Of a stretch of 64,000 bases of DNA, positions 33,471-45,442 are shown piece after piece. Position 1 is the first letter of the stretch. Each line of letters starts with the position of its first letter. Both the position numbers and the translations under genes were made by a program. The notes under the pieces were generated by a model. That model was not told the origin of the DNA. It searched no databases and saw only the letters and a program-made list of their open reading frames with translations. Source of the DNA: Saccharum officinarum (lineage: Eukaryota > Streptophyta > Magnoliopsida > Poales > Poaceae); NCBI GenBank assembly GCA_020631735.1, contig CM036159.1, forward strand, positions 17,399,511-17,463,510, read 5' to 3'.

Positions 33471-35316
33471 CTAACAAATCTTAGCGACAATTACAGAGAT
33501 ATTGTTTGGCATAGAGCTAGAAACAAGTTCTTCGCCCTCATCACAGAAATGACCCAGCACAGCTAGCTCATGAACGGTTCTATTACAATCTCTACTGACA
33601 AATACAACTTCATAAGAAAGGAAGTTTAGCCTCAAGAGAGTTCTAATTTCATCAATCAGGGATCCAACGGCAGTACCATCATAGGACCGTGTCTTGATGG
33701 CAGCCACCACTTCTTTAGCATCGGTTTTCACGATGATATGCCCAATGCCCAAGTCTACAGCTCTTTGAAGCCCTCGGAGGCTGGCAATCAACTCGGCGTG
33801 GAAGGCACTGAGCAGGTGGTTCACCCTACCTCTTTCTGTCAGCATCACATCACCGTCGCTGTCTCTGATGAGGAAGCCCCAGCTGCCCGCTTTAGACTCG
33901 TGGAAAAAGGAGGCGTCAACGTTTAGTTTCAGCACATCCTCTGGTGGTTTTGTCCAGTGCGCCCAGTGCCTGACTCGCTGCATCTGTGGTTTACTGAACA
34001 GATCGGCATTCTCATTAGCATACAACTCAACGCTTCTTGCCAACATCTCAGCGCTTCTACGCCGTCCTTCTTCCCTGGTCACATTCCTCTCCGTCCAGAT
34101 AAACCACAAACAAATGACCATCAATATCTTCTTCTGTTCTGCAGCTTTCATGATGAACTCCACTGCATCCTGCGCAATTGGGAAGGATTTTAAGCTGCCA
34201 CGCTCCGTTTCCATGCCCAATAGGCTCCACAGCTGTTTAGCCAACCGGCATTTGAAGAAGAGATGCGCCCCATCCTCACCCATATGATCACACACTGGAC
34301 ACCTGATGCCAATGTCCATACCACGCCACGCCGGGTCAGGTTGCAACGGAGAGGGTGACTGTGCGCAAAACGCCAGAGGAAGTGTTTGATCTTGTTTGGG
34401 CATTTGAGCTTCCATATTTCTTTCCAAAACCCCGAGGTGCTATTGCCACTACCCCCCTGCTGCTCACTGGAGGATCTATTTCTCGCTGTTGCTGCACGGG
34501 CGACCTTGTATGTGCTCTTGACAGTAAAGACCCCGTACTCGTCGAAGTGCCACGCCAGCGTATTGTCCCGGCCCTGGTGGACTGGAAGCGCCAAAATTAA
34601 CTCTGCATCCTCCTCCCAGAAATAGTCCCAAACAAGAGCAACATCCCAGCTGCCTGTATAAGGGTCCATCAATTCCGCAACCTCCGAAAGCAAGTTAGGG
34701 CCTCTCGGAGTCATCGGTTTTCTGGAGAAGTCTCTCGGCAACCATGGATCAGACCAAATATTCAGTCCTACCCCATCTCCAACTCTCCAGATCATGCCAT
34801 TCTTCATAATTTCCAAGCCCCTCAGAATGCTTCTCCACGAATATGACATACTCGCCTTCGGTCTAGCTTCAAGAACCGAGCAGGTTGCAAAGTATTTTGC
34901 TTTTAATACCCTCGCACACAGTGATTCCGGGTTTTGCCACAGACGCCAACCTTGCTTGGCCAACATCGCTAGATTAAACAAATGGATGTCTCTAAAGCCG
35001 AGACCACCCTCCTCTTTCAGTTTTAACATCTGTTCTTTGCTGAGCCAATGGATCTTACGCTTTCCCTCTTGATGATTCCACCAGAAGCGACATATCATGG
35101 CACCAATCTGATCACAAAGTGTTTTGGAGAGATCAAAGCATCCCATCGCAAATGTTGGGATGGCTTGTGCAACAGCCTTGATCAAGATCTCCTTCCCTGC
35201 CCATGATAAAAAAATTCTCGTTCCACCCTTGCATACGCTTCCAAATCCGATCTTTCAGATAAGCGAAGGCTCCCGTCTTAGATCTACCAACTTGCACTGG
35301 CAGCCCCAAATATTTT
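33471..35316 (-). pseudogene. LINE ORF2 C-terminus: zinc-binding region and RNase H
   Basis: Frame 35185-34190 contains the plant LINE post-RT region (LSKTLCDQIGAMICRFWW, KIHWLSKEQM, WRSILRGLEIMKNGMIWRVG) and FWKEIWKLKCPNKIKHFLWR of the zf-RVT domain. A shift near 34400 leads to CPVCDHMGEDGAHLFFKC. Frame 34427-33471 ends with a type-I RNase H (KLNVDASFF, GFLIRDSDG, FHAELIASLRGL, VKTDAKEVV, RDCNRTVHELA), a domain that many plant L1 elements carry. Decayed. Confidence 0.85.
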
Positions 35317-36660
35317 TCATTCATTGTTTCCTTTGTGACCTGAATCACATACCACCTTCTTCTGCGGAAGCTTTGTGTTCTTGCTAAATAGGATAGCTGA
35401 TTTAGCTTTGTTGATGACTTGGCTTGAGCACTCTTCGTACAACTGGAGTATTGTCTGCAGATGCATGCAGTCCCCCTCGTTCGCTCGAATCAAGATTAAC
35501 GAGTCATCGGCAAATAGAAGGTGAGAAATACTGGGTGCATTATGACAGATTTTCACTCCGGCTATCAGACCGTCTTCTTCCCCCTTCCTCAACAGTAGGG
35601 ATGAAAACGGTACGGATATTTTCCGACCGTATTCGAGACCGAATCTGTTTAGAGGGGTTTTAATCCATCCGTATCCGAGTCCGGATATTTAACATCCGAT
35701 ACCGTATTCGTATCCGAATATTTAAATCACATATTTATGATATCGATATCCAATCGTATCCTATCCGGTATTTTTTATACTATCCGTATTCGAATCCGAA
35801 TCCGGACATAAATATGAAAACAAATACGATATCAGTGATATCCGTCCGTATCCGATCCGTTTTCATCCCTACTCAACCGAGCTGAGAAAGCTTCGACACA
35901 TAGCAAGAACAAATAAGGGGATAATGGGTCCCCTGGCGCAAGCCCCTTTGTGGCGTGAAACTAGCCGATAGCTCACCATTAACCTTTACTTGGTATCTCA
36001 CGGTAGTGACACATTCCATAATCAATGCAATCCACTGTTCATTAAATCCCATTCTTCTTATCATTTTTTCTAGCAAACACCACTCCATTCTATCGTGCGC
36101 CTTGCTCATGTCTAGCTTGATGGCTGCAAAACCCACATTTCCATCTCTTTTGTTCAACAAGTAGTGGGTCAATTCATAAGCTATAAGTATGTTATTCGAA
36201 ATCAATCTTCCTGGCACAAAAGCACTTTGGTTGGGGGTAATGATCTCTGGTAGGACTTCTCTCAATCTCCTGGACAACACCTTTGAAACCACTTTATAGA
36301 CCACATTGCAGAGACTAATGGGTCTAAGATCGGTCACCTTCTCCGGCTTGTCAACCTTCAGAATCAACGAAATAATTGTGTCGTTCCATCCCTAGGGCAT
36401 CTGACCACCTCTCAACACAACGAGTGCCTCTTTAACGAGCTGCTCACCCACAATGTCCCAGTAATTCTTGAAGAACACATCTGGCATGCCATCAGGCCCT
36501 GGGGCCTTAAGGTCACCGATTGCATTCAGAGCCTCCTTCACTTTCTTCGGTTGTAAACTCGGCAGTGAGCAGGGTGTTCATTGCTGGTGTGACACCAGGT
36601 TGCACCGCAGCTAGGAGCTATTGCAATCGCTCCCCGCCGTCCTCCATTGTCGACCTAAAA
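35317..36660 (-). pseudogene. LINE ORF2, reverse transcriptase (split by Ds-like element)
   Basis: Frame 36367-35873 has LRPISLCNVVYKVVSKVLSRRL, NQSAFVPGRLISNNIL, IKLDMSKAHDRMEW and GLRQG, the LINE RT fingers and palm. Upstream, 36370-36660 keeps decayed N-terminal RT sequence. The Ds-like copy at 35596-35871 interrupts the domain. The catalytic box SHLLFADDSLIL (about 35500-35540) continues on the far side. The domain would copy the RNA at the nick. Confidence 0.85.
35596..35871. mobile_element. Ds-like hAT element, copy 2, inside the LINE
   Basis: Ends TAGGGATGAAAACGG and CCGTTTTCATCCCTA, a perfect 15-bp inverted repeat that matches the Ac/Ds terminus. Flanks CTCAACAG (35588-35595) and CTCAACCG (35872-35879) are an 8-bp duplication with one mismatch. 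276 bp, no ORF, very similar to the copy at 32727. It inserted after the LINE. Confidence 0.9.
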
Positions 36661-37084
36661 AGTTATGAAAAATGGTTAATAATAAACTCCCTCTTCTCCT
36701 CCTCATCCTCCACCCAACCTCCATTCTCCCTTAACAACTTCCCTATTCTATTGCTCCTTCTCCTAGCTGAGCATGCATTGTGAAAATACATGGTATTGTG
36801 ATCGCCGTAGTGCAGCCAATTAACATGTGCACGTTGTTTCCAGTAAATATCAACTTGTTCCTCCAACCTATCAATTTTAAAGCTCCACACCGCTTCTCTA
36901 CTAACCGAGAAATCGCTAATTGGCTCCCTCCTCCATCTTTCTAATTCTTTCTTAGCTTTCTTAAGCCTCTTCTCCAGGTCGCCCAAGACATTCACACTCC
37001 AATCCTTCAAGCTCACTGCCACACCACAGAGACTCTCCCTTAGACTAGCATTGATGTTAAGGCTCAGCTCCCAAGCCTCCTCAA

Positions 37085-37861
37085 TTACCTAGCGGCATCC
37101 CTCCTCCTTTGCCTAAGCTGCCTCAAATTTAAAACCGCCCCACTTCCTCTTCCTCCTTGGAATAACTCTGTTAGCACCACCACCGGACGGTGGTCAGAGT
37201 GATATGGATCCCCATTCTTGACATGCATCAGGGGGAACATCATACGCCATGCCGCATTTGCCACAGCCCTATCAAGTCTTTCTCTGATATGGGTGTCACC
37301 AGTCATCTGTTTGTTCCTCCAAGTAAATATATCACCGGAGAAGCCAAGATCATCTAGTTCACATCCCTCCAGAGCTTCTTTTAACAGATCAAGGCATGCT
37401 TGTGGCCTGCGTACTCCTCCCTCCTCATGATGGTACAGAATTTCATTAAAATCACCTGCACACAACCACGGTAGTTGGTTGTCCTGTCTCCCCAGCCAAT
37501 CCATGAGCTCCCATTTTGTGCTTCAAATCAGATTGGGATTCACCATACATCCCAGTGAACCTCCACTTGACACCAACAGTCTCCGAGACCTCCAAATCAA
37601 TATGATTCTTTGATTTGCTTCTCAGAATCACATCAATCCCACCCCCCACAACACAACAAGACCCTTGCCTTTTCCAACACAATCCACCACCTCCATGTTT
37701 GCCAACCCCAACTTCTTCTTGAACACTTGCATCCTTTTCTCATCAAGTTTAGTTTCAAACAGGAAGAGAATGTCGGCTCTTTTGGCTTTGTGGCACCGAA
37801 GGAGCCCGCGAACTGTCGGGGCGTTTCCCAACCCCTGACAGTTCCAAGCCATGAGCTTCAT
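37085..37861 (-). pseudogene. LINE ORF2, endonuclease domain
   Basis: Starts MKLMAWNCQGLGNAPTVRGL, the classic start of the plant L1 apurinic-type endonuclease (exonuclease-endonuclease-phosphatase fold). It then has FLFETKLDEKRM, and in a shifted frame WRFTGMYGESQ, LPWLCAGDFNEILYHHEEGG and YHSDHRPVVV with the catalytic DH pair. This domain nicks the target DNA. Frameshifts near 37640 and 37500 break it. Confidence 0.85.
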
Positions 37862-38130
37862 TAGGCCTCGCAGGACCGGTCGGTCGGTCCTGCCTTCTTT
37901 GTGTTTTCATCTACACCAACTCCACCAGTTTTGCCTACCTTTGACACCCTCTCCTCGCTATCCACATCCATGTCCGCCTCATCCCCATGTTGCCTCTTCT
38001 TCTCCAAACACTTTAGGTCATCACCTGATTTACTACCTCCCTGGGATCTCTTAATCTTCTTGTAACCCCACTGAGAACCTTTCTCCATCTTTTCTTTTTC
38101 CTATAAAGATTTCTCCCCATCTACGTTGTC

Positions 38131-39120
38131 CTACATGGTGTTGTTCACATCCCCATGCAGCACGTCAGTCTTCTTCTCCTTCTCCTCAACTAGATTTTGA
38201 CTCCCCACCTCCACATTTATTTTTCCTAGTTTAGCACTAACATTTTCAAATGTTAGGGCTTTCTTTGGTCCCCTCGCCTGGTTCTGTGTCTTGGGTACCT
38301 TCTCCGGGCTTGTTACCTTCGACTCTTCTCCTATAGGCAGCCCTTTTTCCACCATCGAGGGACCCTTATGCCAATTGTCACTATCACTCCCCCGTAAGCT
38401 TCCACTACCTCCACTACCTGAACCTCCAGACCCTCTCCCTCTAGAGCTCCTCCAAGGCAATTGATACCGCTGTTCTCCCGACAAGCCCCTATTGAAATCT
38501 CCATATTTCTTCTTCTCAGGGATAATACGCAGCGATCTGCTAAATCGTTGTGCCTCTCCCTTCTTCAACTGAACCTCACATATGCGATCAATGTGCCCAA
38601 TCAATCCACAGGTATAACAAAATTTTGGTAGATATTCATAAACGAGAGGACACCATTTCATCTTTTCCTAGCCTTCAACCCCAACATCCACCATGACACC
38701 TCTCATAAGTGGTTTGCGGATATCGAGTTTCACCTTGATTCTTAGATACTGCCCCACCGCCATATCACCATCGTCAGCTTCCATCTCCAAGACATCTCCA
38801 ATTATCTCGCCAATCATCTCTCCTGCCACTTTGTTCATCAGACTAAGCGGCATTTTCATGACTCGAACCCATATCGAAATGAAGTTGAACTCCACCTCAT
38901 CCATGGTCTTCTCGCCATCAAAGTCGGCCACCACCACCAAATCCTTACTGAACATCCAGGGACCATCATCCAATGCCCTCCTCTTCCTCGATCCTTGCAG
39001 AAAGGTAAAGAGGAATCGATTCTCCCCCATATCTTTGCACTCTACCCCGCAAAGAGGGCACCACACCTTCCCTAGAGATGATTCTAGGGCATCAGCCCTC
39101 ACCAGTTTCTCCGCAAACAC
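38131..39120 (-). pseudogene. LINE ORF1: DUF4283-like and CCHC zinc knuckle
   Basis: From 39120: GKVWCPLCGVECKDMGENRFLFTFLQGSRK-type sequence, then DDGPWMFSKDLVVV and FNFISIWVRV, the pattern of the DUF4283 domain in plant LINE and gag-like proteins. A stop near 38665 separates it from KWCPLVYEYLPKFCYTC and GLIGHIDRIC, the zf-CCHC_4 knuckle, followed by a Gly/Ser/Arg-rich and charged tail. It probably binds element RNA. The N-terminus is missing. It differs from the LTR elements' gag in type. Confidence 0.75.
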
Positions 39121-39125
39121 TTTCT

Positions 39126-39377
39126 GCTATGCTGAGGAATGTATGCGTAGCCTGGGCAAACGAAGCAATGGGCACGGCCAGGATAGTATGATGATGATTC
39201 ATAGACCAAAGGAATGGGGCACAGTCATGATATTGCCTGTAATATGGTGTTTGTTCCCTAAAATAGTGTTTGTCAACTCCTAAATTAGTATGAGAAGGAA
39301 AAAAGAAGTCATCTCAAGAGTCTTCTATATTTCTATCGCAAAAGTTTTTTTCTCGACACTTTTTCTTACGACCCGGT
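39126..39377. other. Short spacer between LINE and solo LTR
   Basis: About 250 bases with no gene or repeat that I recognise. Confidence 0.4.
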
Positions 39378-41352
39378 TGTAAGGTCCAAATGGCTAGAGG
39401 GGGTGAATAGCCTATTTAAAAATCTACAAGCTTCACTAATCACCAATGGTTAGTATAAAAGATGGCGATGCTAATTCTAGTGAACAAGACTATGATCTCT
39501 AATTCACACCAATAAAGCTAAGTCACTAAGCTACTTACTCCTATGTGATAAGCTATACTACTCAAGCTAAACAAGGCAAAGAACAATAAGTAAATAAGAG
39601 AGTTTGAATAGATATACCAACATTGATGAGAAGAGATATGTCCAATGTATCAATCAATCAATGTGATCACATACACGAGTGAAATCCTCGGCAATAAGAT
39701 GACACAAGATTTTTTTTTACCGATGTTCACTTGCTTCCTGGCAAGCTACTCCTCGTTGTGGCGATGCACTCACTTGATGGATCGCGAGCTAATCAACTAT
39801 CAAGAGTTGAACCCTCAGCGGGTGCCACATATCCACTCACAAGATGGGGATCCTCCAAGCCACGAGCTCCACTAGAGTAGCCAATTTGCGAACTCCCGCG
39901 GAGAAGGCTCAAGAACCCCTCACAATCGCTTGGTGAGGCTCGAAACAATCTCCAATTACAAGCTCAATACCACTGCTGCTCCAAGACGTCTAGGATGTTG
40001 GGAAACACCCAAGAGTAACAAGCAATCCGCAGCAAACTCAAGAATCAAGTGCCACTAGATGCAACTCTTAATGCAATGCACTTGAATCTCACTCAATCTC
40101 TCTAGAGTATACAACCAAGCAAGGAAATGAGTGGAGGGAAAGTTCTCTAGCTCAAAGTGTGCCTCAATATCTCAAAAGTGCAAGAGAAAACCCCCAAGGG
40201 CCGGCCACCTCTTATTTATAGCGAATGGAAAAGCCACTAGCCGTTATACCCCTGTCGAGGGCGACAGACGCGGCCACGCCAAGGCGACAGATGCTATAGT
40301 GCCGCGTTCGTTGCACCACTGTGCACCACGTGTCCCCGCGCGCTCAAAGCCGACGGTCTAATTAGCCTTCGATAGATGCGTCCACCGCGCCCGAGACCCA
40401 GCATCTGTCGCATCGACAGACGTGGTCCAGAGAGCCCTGCAACACGTGTGACTCAACAGACGCATACGACGTGCCAACACTAAGCCAGCGTCTGTCACGC
40501 ACAGCTCGCCTCCGCTCGCTCCTGCACCCGGCTGACGCCACTATCGACAGATGCTGACGTCGTGCGTCCGTCATGCGGCCACCACCACGTCTGTCGCACT
40601 ACCACAGTAGGCCATCGCCAGGGTAAGCCGATAAACGCTGAGGACAGCGTCTGTTGCTCCCGAGGATAGCGTCTGTCGCTTGTAAAACAGCGACGACCAC
40701 CACCACGACTTTGTCTCCGGTTCTCGCATCCGGCGCAATGGAAAATATGAATTTTATTTTTTCGAAAATGCCTGAATCCTGCGCTTGCAAGCTCGGCGGG
40801 AGGGAGAGAGAACCCCAAACCCCTCTCTACCGCTCAAACTTCGCCGCCTTCACTAATGTGCCAACACCATCATGTGTATATCACCATGTGCAAGTGTGTT
40901 AGCATTTTCATAAATATTTTTCAAGGCGTTATGTTAGCTCTCTTTACTAGATCCTAAGTGCATATGTTCAAGATGAAGACCTTGTAGCACTTGATTCACG
41001 AGCTAACCGTGATTGTCCCTCTTGATAGTCGACTATCAATCCTAAACCCGGTCAATCACTTCTCTACTCATCTTAGACCGGCAAAAGCAAACCCTATGAT
41101 TATATCTTTGCCTTGATCACTTTGTTCCATGTCCATCTCCTTATGCTTGATCACCATGATCATTATTTCATGTGCATCTCCACAATGATCGTCATTTCAT
41201 GTCCATGCACCATCTCTTTGTGATCTTGTGGCCACCACTCCTTGCCACATACACCTTCATCACATATGTTGCTTATGCCTAACTCAAACCACTTAACATA
41301 TGGCATTAGCAACTTGGTGTCATTAATTACCAAAACTAAACTTGGGCTTTCA
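39378..41352 (-). mobile_element. Solo LTR-like unit, copy 1 (1975 bp)
   Basis: Plus-strand ends TGTAAGGTCC and GGGCTTTCA give TG...CA termini, and a perfect 5-bp duplication CCGGT flanks it (39373-39377 and 41353-41357), as for LTR insertions. Read on the minus strand, a block of palindromic CGACAGACGC / GCGTCTGTCG motifs (about 40700 down to 40255) lies just upstream of a TATA box TATAAATA (40220-40213), so it looks like U3 then R-U5. No pol, gag or primer site is attached, so I call it a solo LTR. Retrotransposon family unknown. Confidence 0.75.
40213..40220 (-). promoter_or_regulatory. TATA box of solo LTR copy 1
   Basis: TATAAATA on the minus strand, about 35 bases downstream of the palindromic motif array. 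The same spacing is seen in the two sister units. Confidence 0.6.
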
Positions 41353-42673
41353 CCGGTCTCATATTTTGTATCAGGAACCCTGAATTTATTTTTGTACGCG
41401 TTTAAACTCTTCCACTAGATCTCTCTCTTGCGTTTTTCTCACCTGGAACCCTATCTTTCTTCATTTTTACTAGACGGGCCAGGAAACACCGGATGCACGC
41501 TCCTAGCCACGTGCATATATGCGCGCTCTGGATAGATTTTTGCGAGGTTGGGAAAGATGGGGAGGTGTAAGGTCCAAATGGCTAGAGGGGGGTGAATAGC
41601 CTATTTAAAATTCTACAAGCTTCACTAAACAAACACGTCAGTATAAAAGATGGCTAAGCTAATTCTAGCACTAGCTCAACTACACTATGCAAGCCACCTA
41701 TACAATTCTAGTGAAGCAAGGCTATGATCTTTAATACACACCAACAATACTAAGTCACTAAGCTACTTACTCCTATGTGATAAAAGCTACACTAAGCAAA
41801 CTACACTAGGATTAGTACAAGAAAGTAAAGAGCAAGTGACTTGATTCTTATACCAACGATGTAGAGAAGTAATGCACTCGAAGAATCAATCACAATGATC
41901 AACTATAAGAGAAATCCTCGGCAAAGAGATGACACAAGATTTTTACCGAGGTTCACTTACTTCCTAGCAAGCTACTCCTTATTGTGGCGATACACCCACT
42001 TGTCGGTTCACGAGCTAATCGACTATCAAGAGTCGAGCCCTCGGCGGGCGCCGCACAACCGCACACAAGATGAGGATCCTCCAAGCCACGAGCTCCACTA
42101 GAGTATCTAATTTGTGAACTCCCGCAGGGAAGGATCAAGAACCCCTTACAATACTTGGTGAGGGCTCCAACAATCTTCAATTGTGAGCTCAATCACCTCC
42201 GCTGCTCCAAGTCGTCTACCGTGTCGGGAAACACGAAAGAGTAACAAGAAATCCATAACAACTCGAAGACCAAGTGTCTCTAGAATGCAACTCTCAAGCA
42301 ATGCACTTGAATCTCACTCAATCTCACTCAAGATGTGCAACTAAGCAAAGAGATGAGTGGAGGGGTTGTTCTCTAGCTCAAAGGATATCTCTAGGTCTTA
42401 AAATGTGCAAGAGTTACCCTCAAACCCCGGACATCTTCTATTTATAGCGAAGGGGTACGCAGCTAGCCGTTACTGGACGACGCAGTTAAAAACGAGCTGA
42501 CCGGACGCGTCCGGTCACTACAGGACAAGCGTGAACAGTGTGCATCAGAAGTTACCGTTGCCATGACTAGACGCGCTCTAGCATTTGACCGGACGCGCTG
42601 CACCTGGCGTTCGGTCGGAGTCCAGTAAGCTCCCACCGTGATCGGACGCGTCCGATCGCACGTGACCGGACGC

Positions 42674-44587
42674 TGAAAGTCCTATGTTTGGTGTTGGTAA
42701 TTAGTGACAATGCCTAAGTACTAATCCTATGTCTAAGTTGTATGTAGCATATGAGGATTAGTACATTCTAAGGTTGGTGGCAAGATGGACATGGTGATCA
42801 TGATGGCCACACTTGGATTTAGACGCAACCCTACGTGATCAAGGCAAAGGTATATGCTTAAGGGTTGTGTTTTAGTAACCAAGACACCTAGTGGGTGTGG
42901 TTACATTATAAGATAGATAGCCATACTATAAAGAGGGAAATGACGCGGCTATTGAACTCCTAAGTGCCTCTAGGTGTGCATTTCATAATCATATGCATTT
43001 GGATAGAACTAATATCGCCTCGAAAAATGATTGTGAAAATGCTAACACACTCACACATGACGAGATCACTTGGTGGTGTTAGCACGTTTGCGAAGGCGGT
43101 GGAGTTTGAGTGGTAGAGAGGATTTGGGGTCCTCTTTCCCTCCCGCCGAGCTTGCGAGGCGGGATTCAAGCGTTTTCGAGGAGTTGAAACGACTATTTTT
43201 CCATTACGCCAGAAGTCGAAAAAGAAACGGAGGCGAACGGAGGTCACAGAGGTGACCGGATGCTGGACCGGACACAGTCTATGTTTGACCGGACGCGTGC
43301 GGTCAGCGTTCAGTGTCTACGCGTGTTTCAGTTTGTTGATCGGACGCACAGCGCGTCCAGTCACAGTCGACCGGACGCGTCCGGTCGATAAGGGAGCTTA
43401 CTGGACTCCAACCGGACGCTGGCACTGTGGCGTTCGGTCAGTTCTGCAGCGCATCCGGTCGTTGTTTCGTTGTGCGCTGCTCAGGCTTGACCAGCGCGTC
43501 CGATCCGTTACGGGACCAGCGCGTCCGGTCGTTGCGTGCAGCGTGTCCGGTTGGTGGTTCGCGAAAGTAACCGTTGTGTGATCGGCGCGTCCGGTCCGCG
43601 CGACCAGCGCGTCCGGTCAGTGCGACTGCAGCTGTTTCAAGTTTCTAATGGCTATATTCGAAGGGGTACGTCTATAAATACTCGTTGGCCGGCTCAAAGC
43701 TCTCCCTCTCATAACCTCTTGAACATTTGACATACTTGTGAGCACTTTGAGCTAAGTAACTCCCCTCCCACTCATCTCTCTTGCTTCTTTGCATATTCGA
43801 AGTGAGATTGAGTGATCCAAGTGCATTTGCATTGTGAGATTGCATCTAGTTGGCACTTGGTGGTTGATTTGCTGTGAGATTCTTATTTCTCTTGGTGGTT
43901 GCCGCCACCTAGACGGCTTAGAGTAGCTTGGAGGCGTTGGCAAGAGTTGGTGATTGTTCTTGGCCACCTTCGGTGATTGTGAGGGGTTTGTGCCTACCTC
44001 GGCGAAGCACCAAAGGCAACATTAGTAAATTGCTCGTGTCATTGCAACCTTTTGCCATTTGGTAGGTTCTTATGGCGCCTTTTGAGAGGCTCGGTGTGTG
44101 ACCGATTAGCCACCGAACCACGTGGTGAAGAGGGACACAACGAAGACTAGCGTGCCGGCAAGCACGTGAACCTCGGGATAAATCTTCGTGTCATCACTTT
44201 CATATTGTGATTGATTGATCCCGGTGTTCGATTGCCTTGGTATTCATTGTTGATCATATTGGTTGGCTCAATACTTCACCCCTCGGTGAAACTCTCCCAA
44301 CTCAACTCCGCATTACTTTCTTAGTTATCTTTGCTAGCTAGTTGGCTTTGCTTTAGTAGGTCCTTTGTGTAGCTTGCTAGTTGTAGTTGTAGTTACCTTC
44401 TTGGTTTGACTTGTACGGTTGAGTGCAATTACTAAAATTGTGAATTGGTTAGGTGGCTTACAAACACCCCGTAGGCTAAGCAAAACTCGCATCTCGCTAT
44501 TTGTTATATTGATAAACTTGTTTAGCTTGTCTTTGTAGAAAACTTTAAAAGGCTATTCACCTCCCCTCTAGCCATCAAGACCTTTCA
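42674..44587 (+). mobile_element. Solo LTR-like unit, copy 3, nested and inverted (1914 bp)
   Basis: Starts TGAAAGTCC and ends GACCTTTCA; same family as copies 1 and 2 but in the opposite orientation. The array of CCGGACGCGTCCGG-type motifs (about 43245-43620) precedes TATAAATA at 43673-43680, followed by an untranslated-looking stretch. The flanks (GACGC left, GAAAG right) do not match, so integration or later repair was not canonical. Confidence 0.75.
43673..43680 (+). promoter_or_regulatory. TATA box of solo LTR copy 3
   Basis: TATAAATA about 50 bases downstream of the end of the palindrome array, in the context GGGGTACGTC just before it. Confidence 0.6.
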
Positions 44588-44617
44588 GAAAGTAATGCGG
44601 AGTTGAGTTGGGAGAGT
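44588..44617. repeat. 30-bp templated filler at the copy 3 junction
   Basis: These 30 bases are the exact reverse complement of 44291-44320, inside copy 3 itself, and lie between the end of copy 3 and the resumption of copy 2. This looks like templated filler from break repair. Confidence 0.85.
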
Positions 44618-45442
44618 GGAGGTCTACGACCAGTTCTGCCCCTCTGGGTGCCTGACCGGATGCTCCGGTTCCGTGAGGGACCGGACACGCCGGTTAGAAA
44701 CTCTAACACTCGCGCGCCTGACAACTGTTGAGAATTGACCGGACGCGTCCGGTCAAACTGCGACCGCGTCCGGTGCAGCGTCCGGTCACCACAGTGACCG
44801 CCGTTCGCCTCCGTTTCTTTTCTGACTTCTGGCACAGTAGAAAATAGGCATTTCACTTCCCCAAAAAGCACCGAATCCCGCCTCGCAAGCTCGGCGGGAG
44901 GGAGAGAGGAACCCAAACCCCTCTCTACCGCTTAAACTCCACCGCCTTCGTAAATGTGCTAACACCACCAAGTGTACACCACCATGTGCATGTGTGTTAG
45001 CATTTCACAAACATTTTCAAGGCGTAATGTTAGCTCTCTACTAGATCCTAATGCACATGCTCAAGACATTGATCTAGTGGCACTTGATTCCTGAGCTAAC
45101 CGTGATTGCCCCTCTTGATAGTCAGCTATGTATCCTAAACCCGGTCAATCACTTCTCTACTCATCTTAGACCGGTAAAAAAAAACCTATGGTTATACCTT
45201 TGCCTTGCGCTCTTAGAACCTTCTCCTCCACTTGATCATCATGTCCTTCATTTTATGTGCATCTCCACCATGATCATCATTTCATGTCCATGCACCATCT
45301 CTTTGTAATCTTATGGCCACCACTCCTTGCCACATACACCTTCATCATATGTGTTGCTTATGCCTAACTCAAAACAGTTAACACATGACATTAGCAACTT
45401 GGTGTCATTAATTACCAAAACCAAACTTGGGCTTTCAGGAGG

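Larger units (their letters stand above)
33431..39125 (-). mobile_element. L1-type LINE, degenerate
   Basis: On the minus strand: ORF1 (DUF4283-like region and zf-CCHC), ORF2 with apurinic endonuclease, reverse transcriptase, zinc-binding region and RNase H, then a poly-A tail seen as the T run at 33432-33441. The frame is broken many times and a Ds-like element sits in the RT. The 5' end appears truncated at about 39125. I could not find a clean target duplication. Confidence 0.85.
41566..45437 (-). mobile_element. Solo LTR-like unit, copy 2, split by copy 3
   Basis: Ends TGTAAGGTCC and GGGCTTTCA with perfect 5-bp duplication GGAGG (41561-41565 and 45438-45442). Its two parts, 41566-42673 and 44618-45437, add up to about 1.93 kb, the size of copy 1. 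In between lie copy 3 and 30 bases of filler. TATA box TATAAATA (minus strand) at 42446-42439; palindromic CGGACGCGTCCG motifs at about 42480-42673, resuming at 44640-44790. Confidence 0.8.

Noticed and set aside
33868..34625. Plus-strand ORFs across the LINE
   Set aside because: Antisense to the LINE RNase H and zinc-binding region, which have clear motifs on the minus strand.
43245..43620. CRISPR-like array of CGGACGCGTCCG repeats
   Set aside because: Irregular spacing, palindromic units, eukaryotic context and position upstream of a TATA box in an LTR.
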